Shown piece after piece: positions 38,765 to 51,049 of a DNA stretch of 64,000 bases. Source of the stretch: Tyto alba (Eukaryota; Chordata; Aves; Strigiformes; Tytonidae); contig NW_024881313.1 in the NCBI RefSeq assembly GCF_018691265.1, forward strand, positions 1,698,501-1,762,500, in the 5' to 3' direction. The stretch's first letter is position 1, and every line of letters starts with the position of its first letter. A program made the translations under genes and the position numbers. The notes below the pieces were generated by a model, which saw only the letters and a program-made list of their open reading frames with translations, was not told where the DNA came from and did no database searches.

Positions 38765-40666
38765 GTAGTGCACTATATTTGTCTGTAAACTGAAACAACT
38801 GCAAGAATATCAAATTCTGAATTAATGGGAATCTTATGCTGTAATCATGCCCATCTTGCTTTTGTGTGCCTTTCTCCCAGGTAACCCCCAGCAGGGCTGA
38901 AACAAAAGGTTATTTTTAAACTTTGGCTGAAACAATCAATCTTAAACTCCAGCCAGCTTCAAAATAGATTGTGCTAGTACACATGACACTGAGCTTGGAC
39001 AATCCTTGCTTTTATTCAGACTTTGATCTTTCCCAATTATTTTCAATATTTCCAAGAACTTGGGATCTCAGGTATGTAAATCCTCTGTTAGCTTACCTTC
39101 TGTATAAAATCCTTTATATACCCCTATTCATTCCATCTATAAACAGTGCCTCTGCTCTGATCCTGCAATAGATCCAAGCAAGTAAAGCCTTAAGTATGCA
39201 CAGCTCTCTGTGCATAGCAAAATTACTATAGTATAATAGCTAGGTGTAAGGATTAGACTGAGGATCACATTATGGGATTAGAGCAAATATATATGCAATG
39301 GATTTTGTAGGAAATGACCAGCCTTGCAGTAGATGCAGTCTCACAGTCCTATTTATAGTATAATCTACTTCCTAGTCAAGTTAAATTAATATCCTGATCC
39401 TTTTTGCATATACTAGTTGGCATATTCTTCGTACAATTTTCTAGAATAATTTTTTATCTAAGATGGCATTTGCTGTTACAGTGCAGTTTAAGACTTGATA
39501 CAGAATTTGTGTCAGCGCTTTTTGTCCCAGGAAGAGATGAAACTAAAGTATTAAAACAAAGAGAATGCAGACTTTGTCCTGAGAAGACTCACAGCTTCTT
39601 CCAGTCTCATAACAAACAAGCACACTAAAACCCATGGGCACTTTATAAGCATTTTTGGGAGGTCTTCTAGCCATGGAAGAGATTTTCCATGTTCTTCTGA
39701 AACACATTTTTTTCCAAGAACTATCAGGTTATTTTTCTGCTTGGACTAAACATCTGTTCAGATTATTTCAGCCCAAATGTTAATTTATTTCACACCAAGT
39801 GAGAGAAATCTATGATCACCTTCATATTATTTAGCTAGTGTCAAACAGCAGAGGTGAGAATCATTCTATCTTTAGCAATACAGTAGGATCAAATAATGTG
39901 GAATCAAATCCAGGTTGAGCCAAAATATGCATCTTGAAATTCAAGATCTGAATAGAATTGATTTCCCCATCTTTCAGTACCATTTTTCTAGTGAAGTTGT
40001 CTACGAGGATATCTATAGAAAGCAGCAACCAAAAGCCTTACAAAAATCAGGATCACAACTTTACTCAAGTGAACTAATAAATATACCAATGTTATGAGCA
40101 GATATTTTTATGTATAACCCCAATATCTGATCATTTGTCAGAAGAGGAACTTTCACAATTAAGGGCTAGGTATTGTCAACTTCTATATCTGTTTGCTTTG
40201 AAACTGAATATACATGTAAACATATAGGTGCAGTTTATGGTGCCTATTTTATCTGAATGGCATTAGCTTACAATTTCTGTAAGTAAATTTAATATTACTA
40301 AAATGTATTTTCCAAATAAACTCCTAAATTCTTATAATCCAAACAGCTGTTTTCTCATTAGAAATTGTGGTCAGATATTTACTAGATTATGTAACAAAGA
40401 TATTTATGCTCTGTAAGCTGATGGAAAGATTTTTATAGCTAGAATAGCAGAACATTATAGAACTTACTACTCTTGGCAGAGGATAATCACAAGAGTTCTG
40501 TTCTGACATAAAAAAGAATTTAAATTTATTATATTCTTTTAACAGTTGAAAGAAGCACTTTGCTATTTTCTCTCAAAATCAAACTATGTAGTTCATAGTT
40601 TATATTTTGTAATAAATTGTATGGAAGTTGAACGCTTGCACAGTTTGTAAAGAATTGACACTATCA

Positions 40667-41749
40667 TGGTTTGAGCCTGGTCGACAGCCAACCACCACGC
40701 AGCCACTCTCTCTCCCTTCTCTTCTGGCAATAAGAAGGGACAGATGAGCCAGGCTTGGGGTTCGAGATAGGACTGGGATGGGGGAAAAAAAAAAAAAAAA
40801 AATCCCCCTTTCTGGGCACGAGCAAAAGGCAGACTTGTTAGGTGAAGAAAAAAAGAACATACATTTATTACAGGCACTAACAACACATAACAGAGTAGGA
40901 CAGTGAGAAGCATTGTCACATCTTGAGAACACCTTCCCCCCACCCCTCCCTTCTTCCCGGGCTCAGCTCTGCTCCCAATATCTCTACCTCCTCCCCCAGC
41001 AGTGCAGGGGCAGGGATGGGGGGTGCAGGCAGTGCTGCCGCTTTCTCCATCTTCAGTGGGGGGAGATCCTGGAACTTGTTCCCCCTGCTCCATCGTAGTC
41101 CCCCTCTCACAGGAGACAGTCCTCCACAAACTTTCTCCAACATGAGTCCCTCCCACGGGCTGCAGAGTTCCCCACACTGCTCCGTCATGGGTCACTAACT
41201 TCCTCTGACTGGATTCCCTCCCACAGCTGCAGCCCTTCCCGAGCTGCTCCGGCGTGGGACACCCCCCGCATGCTGCAATCCTCCCAGTGCTGAATTACAG
41301 CAGTGGGGCTTCCTTTTCCCACGAGACCCCGGCCTTCTTCGGGCACAGTCACCTTGATCACCCATGCCAAACACAGGCCATAAATCAGTGTCTGCTCCAC
41401 CGTAGATCTCCATGGGTGGCAGGGGGGGGCCGCCCTGCCGTCTCCCCACAGCATACAGGGGGGTCTCTGCTCCGGCACACCTCCCCCCTCCTTTCTTCCT
41501 CCATTCCCCCACTGACCTTGGTGTTCATGCAGCTGCAGCAGCTCCTCCTCACCAGTCCCACTGCTCCTCACCACGTCCCTTCTTAAATACGTTCTCGCAG
41601 AGGCGCAGCTGATGGGCTCAGTTTCCAAACAGAAGTGGAGCTGGCTTGGAGCTGAGGGAGCTTCAGGAAGCTTCTCACAGGGGGCCGCCCCGATAGCCCC
41701 CTCCCTGGCCACCAAAAAAACCCACCACTCACTCAACTCAGGACAGACA
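40667..41749 (-). mobile_element. Long solo LTR of a second avian endogenous retrovirus family
   Basis: About 1.08 kb of GC-rich sequence is bounded on the plus strand by TGGTTTGAGCCTGG and CTCAACTCAGGACAGACA. On the minus strand it has a TATA-like TATTTAAG (around 41590) and an AATAAA signal (40869-40864), about 720 bp apart, implying a long R region. The GC-rich middle contains degenerate tandem copies of a CCCTCCCAC-GCTGCAG-GCTCC motif. The overall plan matches a large LTR family known from Neoaves. No internal retroviral sequence adjoins it. Open frames of up to 200 codons inside are composition artefacts without recognisable domains. Exact ends are uncertain by several bases because no clean target-site duplication is visible. 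Confidence 0.82.
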
Positions 41750-43818
41750 CGTGATCATAACTGTTGCAGAAACTAGGTTCTAGGAGGTTTATTTCAGCTA
41801 CAGAAAAAAGGAGTTATAACAAACAATGAGTGATTAGTCCACAAAAATGCCTCCCAATAAAGTCCAAAGATTGTACTGATATGTCTGGTAAACAAGAAAA
41901 TCAAGCATTTGGAAATCAACAGGCCAAAGTAGGCTATTTAAATAAAATGAGAGTGTAAATGGCTTGTTCTATCATCTTTTAAGACTCATTGTGGTAGCTG
42001 AAGCTCATTTCCTCAGCGGGAATGAAAGACCCCATAAACCACCATCACTCAAACGTTCCCAGGAGTCACAGCTCCATCAGTGTGAGATCTTGCTCTTCAA
42101 ATTCTTGTCTTCACAATATTCTTTACATCTCTATCTAACCAGCCCTTTCATGTGAACCTGAGACCAAACACACCCTGCAGTGCTGAGATAAAACAAAAGT
42201 GTTCACCGGTCTCTGACATGGCCTAAAAGTGGAAGACACTTTATTTACCCAATAAGTTCTCCCCAAGACAGGGGCAGAGCAACAGTTGTTGGAACCACCA
42301 TCACCCCAGAATACTTGCTCATAACCAACTAGTTACTTGTCTGAAGAACTTCGGCGAGAAGTCACGTTTCATCCCCTCATTCCAGCTATGCTTTTCTTGC
42401 CTTCTCTATGCCTCCATATTTTCCTCAAAGTCTAAATTGTCATTCACAACTTCATAACTGTCTACAGAATTAATTCTGTCCTCTTTGGCAAGACAACTTG
42501 CCAAAGTTAACAACTTCAATTGATAAAGTGGTTCTCGGAGAGATTTATTTGAACAAGTTTTGACTAATCCTGTTGTTCTTCACAAACATTTAATTTCAAA
42601 AAAAATGAATGCACCTTCCAAGTTTGGGATATTTGCATATTTGAATACATTTTAAGACTCTGATATGAATATTCCACATTTGTTATAGCTGTTAAATATT
42701 GATGTCCTTATCTTGAAAGTCCAACCTCATTCAACTTCACACAGTAACAAAGTTATTCTAACACCTCTGATTTCTGGACCTTTTATGGTATCTAAAATAG
42801 CACAAAACATGAGATTGCATTTGGACTTTAATATCCTTTAAAGCAGAACAGAGGCCACCATGACATTTCAGATTAAGTATTACCTTCTAATTTTCTTACT
42901 ATGAATAAGACATGCAAAAATTTTTTCAGTTTCTTTTTGCTAACATTTGGACTATTTGTACCTTTATTAAAGCATTTTGTGACTAATAGGAGAGAATTAT
43001 TAGATGGATTTTGATTCCTTCCTCTCCCTGTATTACTGTTTATTGACTAAAAGTACAAGGATCAGCTTCAGCCTGTTCAAACTTCAGTTAAATTCAGGTA
43101 AAACATTGAGTTTAGCGTACTAACAGCTAAAGACCAAGTGAGGTTGGCTGCTCCAGGGAGCATCTTTCAGGGCAAATCTGAAGAACGTGATATTCAGCAG
43201 ACAGCAGGAAGGAATAGTTAGGGGCAGTAACCTCCTCAGCCATCCAGTTACAACAGCTGAAGGATGATGCAATCAGACCCTAATCAGTTTGGAAATCTGG
43301 CCCCTGAGTCATGTGATCTGGGCCCTTATTCTCCAATATAATAATGTCACTAAAGGAGAAGCCTTACCACAAGTAGTACAGGAAGCACTTTCAATGAGAA
43401 TAAAAGCAGCACTTGAAAGACTCTGAAAAGAATTAACTTAAAATAAAGTTCTGTGAAATATTAATTTGATCAAACCATTTCCCTCAGGTGAAAAATACAA
43501 AGTCATGACCTGCTGACTGATATCAATTGCAACTTTCATATACTTTTAGATTATAGAAGTGTGGGACAAAAGGTTGGAAATTAATTTCACAGCTAGATGT
43601 GCCTCCATTTCCATAGCTTAATTGGCCAATATGGTACTATGAATCTTATAACTAGATGAAATGTATTCAAATTATTATTTTCACTGAGTACAGTTTGAAC
43701 TGCAGGAAAACAGCTTGTATACGCAGATTTTGGCCCAAATACTTCAATACAGTGATATACATGGCTGTTGCGAGTATTCTGACTACAACTCATGCTAGGG
43801 TAAGTGCATGGGTTGGGG

Positions 43819-43928
43819 GTTGTTTTTGTTTGTTTTGTTTTGTTTGCTTGCTTGCTTGTCTTTTTTTTTTTTAAAAAAAAAAAAAACAAAACAAAACAAA
43901 AAAACAACAGACAAACAAACAACAACCA
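43819..43928. repeat. Low-complexity inverted repeat around a T12/A14 junction
   Basis: The left arm (43819-43872) is GTTTT/CTTG repeats ending in T12; the right arm (43873-43928) starts with A14 and continues as AAAAC/CAAA repeats. The arms are imperfect reverse complements and could form a long hairpin. Confidence 0.75.
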
Positions 43929-44238
43929 AACTTACTTTTTTTAACAATGAACTTGAAATCAATGGTCTAGTCCTACAAGCATAAGCTTATGTTCTCCAGA
44001 GCTGATCCAGCAAAACACTTAAAACATAACACTAATCTAAGACTGGTAACATGCTTAACATTAAGCTCTGGTTTAATTAAATGCTTTTAGCACTTGCTCA
44101 AGTGTATTTTGTGAGATAAGCATACTGAAGTATTAAACTCTCACCACACATTTTTCCAGAACTGTGGTCAATGTTTGCCTCCAGCCATAGCATGACCTGG
44201 CTATTTACATGTTTGAAATCTCCCAAATAGACAAAAAG

Positions 44239-44283
44239 TCCAGCTCTGCTGGTGTAATTCAGCTGATGGCACTGGAGTTACAA
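44239..44283 (+). repeat. Ancient amniote interspersed repeat fragment (MIR/L2/CR1-L3-like tail), tentative
   Basis: GTCCAGCTCTGCTGGTGTAA followed by a TCAGCTGATGGCACTGGAGTTACA block resembles the widespread amniote motif 'CCAGATCCTCAGCTGGTGTAAAT' with a nearby 'TCCATTG/TGGAGTTACA'. The family name cannot be fixed by eye. Confidence 0.4.
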
Positions 44284-47200
44284 AATAGCTTCCAACCTAA
44301 GGCCTTAAACATTGCACATTATACAGATTTTGTAAATTCACACTGGATCTATGCACTGCATGTGTCATGGACTCAGATTAGATAAAGTTTTAAAAGTTTA
44401 GGAAATGGGTTCAGGTGGGCTTTCAGAGCCAGAACCAAAATTGCAAAGAAAAAAAAAATAATAAAAAAAACAGTAGCCACCCAGACTTGCTTGGTATATT
44501 AAATTTCTACCTAGAATAATTATGAGCCATCAACTTATCTGTAGGTTATCTAGGTTTGGAAACAAATAATTTTTAGATGTACATGGAATTACTTTTTTTT
44601 TTTTTTGGAGAAGGAGGATACATTTTTCTTAGCAGTTTTATATATATGGTTTTAATTCACCAATCCATTCAGTTTCCTTAAAATATTAAGGAAGTTGTTG
44701 CAGCAACTGTTATGTAGCAGTTTAATTTGGTAATAGACAGACACAACACCTCCAGCTATGGTCTGAACATAAAACTGACACTGACAGTGTTTTTTCTCCC
44801 TTATGCACTTTGTATTTTTTGTCTCATGACAATCCAATCCATATTTCCTTCATTATTACTCTCACCTCTTATACAGCCTCGGTATATTTAAATTTCCATG
44901 CCCCATTTCTAACTATATTTTCTCTTATTTCCTAATTATATTATGTATGGTAAATTAGTAAAGACTAAACATGAACAGAAATGTATTATTTTATGAGTGC
45001 TGTTCTGATCCACCAAGCACTGTTTATAACATTAGCAAGGCTTCATCTGCAATACAGAACAGTAGGTAACTCAAGGTTATTGCTGATTATTGAATGTGCA
45101 AGTAATATATTTCAGAGGCATCAGTAATGAAGCAGATGAGAGACAGCAACACCTGAGATGCATTGGCCCAAGACCTATCAATTTACAGTAGCTCTTTCTT
45201 TTCAGAAATATAAATACTGCAATAAAACTGTGTGCCATATAAATTCTTTCATAAAATCAATTCTCTGTAGCTCAATTTCAGATTACATAAGTATGTGAAT
45301 CATGTTAAGCAAATAAGTTACTATAATGAAGTTAAACACACAATTTATATCAAACTAGTGTTTAAACACTCTTTATGCCTTTGTATGTTTTCATGTAGCA
45401 TTTAATAAGGCTTGAATCTTTAACCACCTATTAAAACAGAGTTGCTCTCATATGCAAAATCTAAGCAATCAGCTTAAAGAGAAAAGATTAAACAATAAAT
45501 GAAATATTTTTATGTTGAGCACACATGTGATTTTGAATATTACCAAAGCTGCTTATTTGCATCACAAGGGCCAGATACACAAAAACATTTAAGCACTGAG
45601 TATTCTTCCTTTTCAGCATGATACAATTATCATATTAGAAAGAGAATGAGCAGCTGTTAGGTAAATCTGTCCTGGCACAAATCCATACAAATAAATAGAT
45701 ACTAAAATAAATAATAAAAGAGATACCTCACCCAGTTTACGTCACTGATTTTCAAATATCACCTACTGCTTGTAGTCTCCATTCAAACCTCAGTGAGGAC
45801 TGGTATTTCAATACTTTTGTGGGGTCCCTGAGCAATCTATACTTAAATTCTATTGTAAATATATTTCTACACAAACACCCAATTAAAGAAAAAAAAAAAA
45901 AAGCTGCTAAAGGACCCCTGAGGATCTTTGAGTCTGAAATAATTGCCTCTAATCAAAGTCAGAGGGATATTGGTGAAGTATATATTAAGGTCTTGCAACA
46001 CCAGCTTCGGTTACTGATCTGATTTCTGTCATACACTCCAAGACTTGTACCATTCACAATTTCCTTCTGCTTTATCATTTAGGTCCAGCAGTAACTATTA
46101 TTCTTTCAAAAGTTTATTTTAGATTATTTCAATTAAACATGTGTGAGTTTGACTTCTTCCTACCTAAGCACATAACCTGACACTTTGTGATATTGAATGA
46201 GATGACTTAAGGATAGCGTATCGATATTAACAATGAATTTCCTTCATTTTACTGCTTTGAATCATAACCTGAACAGTTTTTCAATCTAATCTTCAGGATT
46301 AATTAGTTTTGCTTCCCACTGGAACTGTAGACAGAACACAATGAGTATCTGAGAGATCTGGAACAAATCCATCTTCTAGAGAAAAGTCTGTAATAACTTG
46401 ATTTTTTCTCAGCTCTCTTGATTTATAAAGGTCTGTTTCTAGTCTTGCAAGACATATTCCAAACTCACATTTCAACCAGGACTTCCATAATATCGTACTT
46501 GCATCAGAACTCACACACATTGCTGTTTGCATTAAGCAAAAAAAAGTCCTTCCTTGTTAACACTGCAGATAATGAGTACAAGTAGAAAAGAAATTGTAAG
46601 AACTTTCTAGACTAAGTGATAACACATGCTAGCAAGCGTACAGTTCACTATAATGTTAAAGTGGGATGCCATCTACTGCTTAATACCCTGAATTAAAAAT
46701 AAGAGAAACTAATTTCCTAACAATGCAAAACAACCTGAGAACACTCATGACTAATGTTTTGTAATGCTGTTGCACTAGTCCAATTCTCAGTAAAGAGCTT
46801 CACATCTACATAAGGTAAAAATTGGTACTGTTTGACTTCACTGCTGAAAGAGTGCTATTCTTCATAGTTAATTGAAACAAAACACACACACAAAATACAA
46901 GCTTTTCCTTATGGAAAGTAGCATTACTTTGTGACATTAGTTTTTAACTGCAAGTTTGGTTTGCAGTTCACTGAAGTTAGCAAAGACAGTCATTGACTTT
47001 TGATCAAATCCTTACAATGGACAACTCAGTGATACTTGCTTTGATACCTAAAAAGGTTGATGCTGTTTATAAGAAAAAAAAAAAACATAGATGCAGTCTA
47101 TCAATTCAACCTAGAGTTTACTTTAATCTTCAAAAGCCAGCTAGCAATATAGAGAGGTGTACATAAATGTTTGTAATATTTCTAACTGCACATTATTCTA

Positions 47201-50200
47201 TAAGTCTTTAATCTGCCTTCACTTAGATAACCTAAGAAAAAAAAAATAATCCAATATTACTACAGCCAACAAACAACTAGAAAACTAGCCTAAAGCAAAC
47301 AAAACCAGCTTAAGGAATTCTTGACCTGGTGCTCCTTTCAACCACCCTGGAAAAGTTTTAGCCTCCTCCATTTTCCCAGTAGAATTTGTTGAGTAGCTGC
47401 TTGGTAATCAGATCAGCAATCTCATCTAGATTCTGAGCAGTCTTCCAAAACCAGGTTTATTTTCCCACTTGTATAGCTCCTCTGATCCACATTATATTGT
47501 AACCCTGCCAACACCTCTGCCAGCACAGCGGGGTGGGGGGAGGATCCCTAGAACAAGATCTGGTAGTACAGGGATTTTTGAAGCCACCTTTGCTGCCAGA
47601 GGCTGTGCACAGTGTAATTCCTCAAAGTTCTCCTCTGCTTACAAATTGAAATAAAACAGATGTTTCTATCCCATTTTAATTATATGTGACCTCTTCTACT
47701 CAGGAAAGAGCCACAGTAATTGGACAAACACTTTATATCTTTTACACGAGATGAAATTGTTGAGCAGAGCATGTTGAGCACAGACCCTCTACTTCCATTT
47801 GTGATTCTGAGTGCAACTCCTCAGCACAGCATTTCCATATTTGCCAGAAATGACTGTTTATAAAGGAAAACTACAAACTTAGAGGATGGAGAATTAAATT
47901 AAGGAATTTCCTAGGGTGTTCAGACCATTTTGAAGCTTTGCTATTGCTGGCCTTAAGGTACATGAGTGTGCAGGGAAGTACTTTGTCACTGGCTTCAATT
48001 AGTTTTAAACCAGGTCATGTTACATCTGTAGCAGTCAGATATCTTCTCTTATTTGAATCAAAAAATTAAAAGGAAAAAAAACCAAACAAAACATAAAATA
48101 ACATGTTGAAAGAATGGCTTTCAGCCATTTACAATTTCTGTCACTCACTGCATAAACTGACAAATACAACAGGATGAAAAGTTACTAAATTTCACAATGA
48201 AAAAACACAGCCAGTTTGTTTTGGGTTATTAATCAAGACTTTAAGAAAAGGATGCAAAGCCTCTTTTGTGGGATGCAAGGCATTAAATTACAGCCCTGCT
48301 GTAATGCCAACTACGTCTTAGCCATCCAACAGCTTGGTCTGGAGAATCCAAGCAATGAATGTTATTCTTACATGATATATACTCCATTTATTAAGCATAT
48401 CATGATGACCTTCGATCTATCATATGTTTTAATTACCAAGCATACACAAAAGTTCCAAAAGTGCATAGCCAAATGTGTGAGGATCAAGCCGTACTGAAAT
48501 ATCTAAACATACTGCAGCCTGTAAATTCTCCAACGAACACTGTGTCTTTCACTTTGAAATTATTGGCTCTGTAATGAGCCAAGATATCGTCTTCATTAGT
48601 CTAGCATCTAATCACCTACCACACTGAATCCTCAATCTCCCTGGTCATTTAGAGACCTTTTTGTTTCAGCTGCATAACTGCAATAATTAAACTTCATATT
48701 TCTGGTCCTTTATGGCATTGCATTAGCATGCAGTGGTTTCCTTCAGGGGTGAAGTGGGAACACTTGCATATTTGCATTGCTTACTCAGAAGATGCCTGCT
48801 CAGTTGTGTTGGATGAGGTTGTCCATACGTGTTTCCTCAGAATCTACTCAAAAATGTGACTTCTGATGATAATATCAAGAGAATACCATTATAAGCATAG
48901 CTATAAAGGGACCAGAAGTGATATACAGGAAAATGCTGTGTGAAACCATTGAGTGAAATAACCTTACCACTCAGCTGTTTGACAGCAAGACTCAGCCGAA
49001 AAGACACAATTCTATGAATACAAGGATTCAAAAACTCAGGGTAGGCCTCCTGTACATCCTGTACTTCACCCGGTTTTATGGGTAGTTATGTTTAGCCCAA
49101 GGAGTCAGCTTTAGGAGATTAGTATTGGAATAATTCCAAATATTGACTGCTAGATTGAAAACTATGATGAAGAAATCCAGTAAGAACCTTAATCACCCCA
49201 TCCTAATTACTGAAATCAATAGAAATTAACAAGGAGATGATGTGATTACTTTCAGAGGGCATGAATTAAAAAAATATTTTCAGCAAAACCTTTTTTTTTC
49301 CTGGTCTGGAATCTGATTTTTATGGGGGAAAAACCCCAAACCTTTGATGTTTTGCCTCATTACCTCAAAAATAATTTTGTTTACCTTCTAAAATCTGTTC
49401 TGTTTCAGAAGTGAGAAGTTTAGCTATAACTAGTGCTGGATATTTTTTCTCATCAAAATTAGGAATTTTGAACACTGAAAACATTTCATCAGAAATTTAT
49501 CTAAGGCTAAAAAGGAGATTTTTCAACATTGCTTTTGAGAGACAGAATATCTCACTGGCATTTATACTTTGAAGGCTTTATTTGTAACCTCTTTTGAGGG
49601 AGAGGTCAGAGGAATGTTTTGGTTTATTTCAGATAGCTCTTTATTAATTCCCTCACTGCTTTATTGTCTCACATCCACCTTACCCTTTATTTAGCATGGC
49701 CTCTCCTGTGTGCAGCAAACAGAAAGGGTGACTCCAAAACAGAAATTCACATCCGGACTTAACTTACAGAAAGAGCATCCAAACACTCTAAAACATGCTT
49801 TTGACCCACTCCAGGCATAAGGTAACACAGACTTAACCCTCCCCAAAAGTACAACAATGTTTGATTTCAGATCAGAGGGACAGACATTTTAATTGTCTTT
49901 GTTGTATCGTATTCTTTGTACGAGTCATCTGATGAAGTGTGAGCCTTATTTACTAATCAAAAATTAGAAAGTCTTATTTTGCACTGTGAAAGCAAAAACA
50001 AGCCAGCAGCAGAAACAACAGAGAATCAGCAAGCCTAACACGTATTCAGGTGTCCCACTCGGAAAACTTGGGTTATACATTACAACTCCAAACTATTAAC
50101 TTTCTACCGCACATGCCTGAAAGCTTGTCTTGGCTAAATTGTTGCAATACTTAAGGTTTAAGTAGGATTAATGGGGTTCAGGAAAAAATATCTACACACA

Positions 50201-50214
50201 GATTTTTATTGTAA

Positions 50215-50423
50215 CACCGCTACGGGTGTTCCTTCAGCCAGACTGAAGAATTTCAGCATCTTCTCCCTGCTGCTCCTCCCTCCTTCATGAGTAACATCAC
50301 AGGGGGAGCGAAGGAGGATTCCCCTAACCCGTCACGGAAAACATTTTCCACGTTCTGGACGTGGCACGATCCCCACCTAGCGCAGCCCGGCCCGCACTGC
50401 AGCCCCCCCCCGGGCCGGGTCTC
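50215..50423. other. Small CpG-rich patch next to an LTR, function unknown
   Basis: About 200 bp directly outside the LTR has many CpG dinucleotides (for example ACCCGTCACGG, CACGTTCTGGACGTGGCACG, TAGCGCAGCCCGGCCCGC) in an AT-rich neighbourhood. It begins near a short inverted repeat, AACACCGCTACGGGTGTT (50214-50231). It could be a small CpG island for a distal promoter or enhancer, or part of an unrecognised GC-rich repeat. No splice-bounded coding exon is evident. Confidence 0.4.
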
Positions 50424-51012
50424 TGCCGTGGTTTAACCCCAGCCAGCAATTCGGCACCACGCAGCCGCTCGCTCCCTCCTCCCTGCTCTCCATGGGATGG
50501 GGAGGAGAACTGGAGGGGAGAGGGGGGACACAAAACCCAAACCCCAAAACCTCATGGTTTGACATAAGAACAGTTTAATAACTAAAATAGAATAAAATAC
50601 AATAATAATATAATAAAGAAAATATAACAAAAAGAGAAACAAACCCCAAGAAAAGACAAGTGATGCACAAGGCGATTGCTCACCACCCACTGACTGATGC
50701 CTGAGCAGCGATCCCCCCCGCTCCAGCAAACTCCCCCCAGCTTATGTACTGACCATGATGTTCTGTGGTGTGGAATATCCCACTGGCCAGCCCGGGTCAC
50801 CTCTCCCTCCCACGCTCCCTCCCAGCTCCCTGTGCACCTCCTCACTGGCAGGGAACGGGAAACTGAAAAATCCTTAATTTAGGATAAGCGCCACTTAATA
50901 ACAACTGAACCATCAGTGCGTTATCAACATTATTCTCACACTGAATCAAAAACACAGCACTGTACCAGTTGCTAGGAATAAAATTAACTCTATCCCAGCC
51001 AAAATCAGAACA
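50424..51012 (-). mobile_element. Solo LTR, inverted relative of the LTR at 17473-18027
   Basis: On the minus strand the element starts TGTTCTGATTTTGGCTGGGA (51012) and ends GGGGTTAAACCACGGCA (50424). Both ends and the U3 core (GATATTCCACACCA...CATAAGCTGGGGGGAG) match the LTR at 17.5 kb. A TATA-like ACATAAGC (about 50740) precedes an ATTAAA signal (50581-50574), confirming the minus orientation. The R/U5 part is AT-rich and differs from the other copy, so it is another subfamily. No internal viral sequence and no convincing target-site duplication are present. Confidence 0.87.
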
Positions 51013-51049
51013 ATTTCTTACCTCCACATACTTACACATGTATATATAG

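Larger units (their letters stand above)
28880..40666. other. Upstream flank of KCNH8, no genes seen
   Basis: AT-rich, apparently single-copy DNA. Contents: the G52 tract (30414-30465), an A21 tract (34085-34105), a purine-rich segment (about 33120-33610) and the A23 tract (38742-38764). Stretches with clustered homeobox/POU/SOX-like sites (about 32200-32650 and 37480-37620) are enhancer candidates only; conservation cannot be judged here. Confidence 0.65.
41750..50214. other. Upstream flank, no genes seen
   Basis: AT-rich sequence with the inverted low-complexity repeat (43819-43928) and an ancient MIR-like fragment (44239-44283). No exon, promoter or full-length transposon is recognised. 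Confidence 0.65.

Noticed and set aside
40593..41736. 200- and 183-codon minus-strand open frames
   Set aside because: They lie in the non-coding GC-rich part of a solo LTR, between its TATA-like and polyadenylation signals, and show no gag, protease, polymerase or envelope features.
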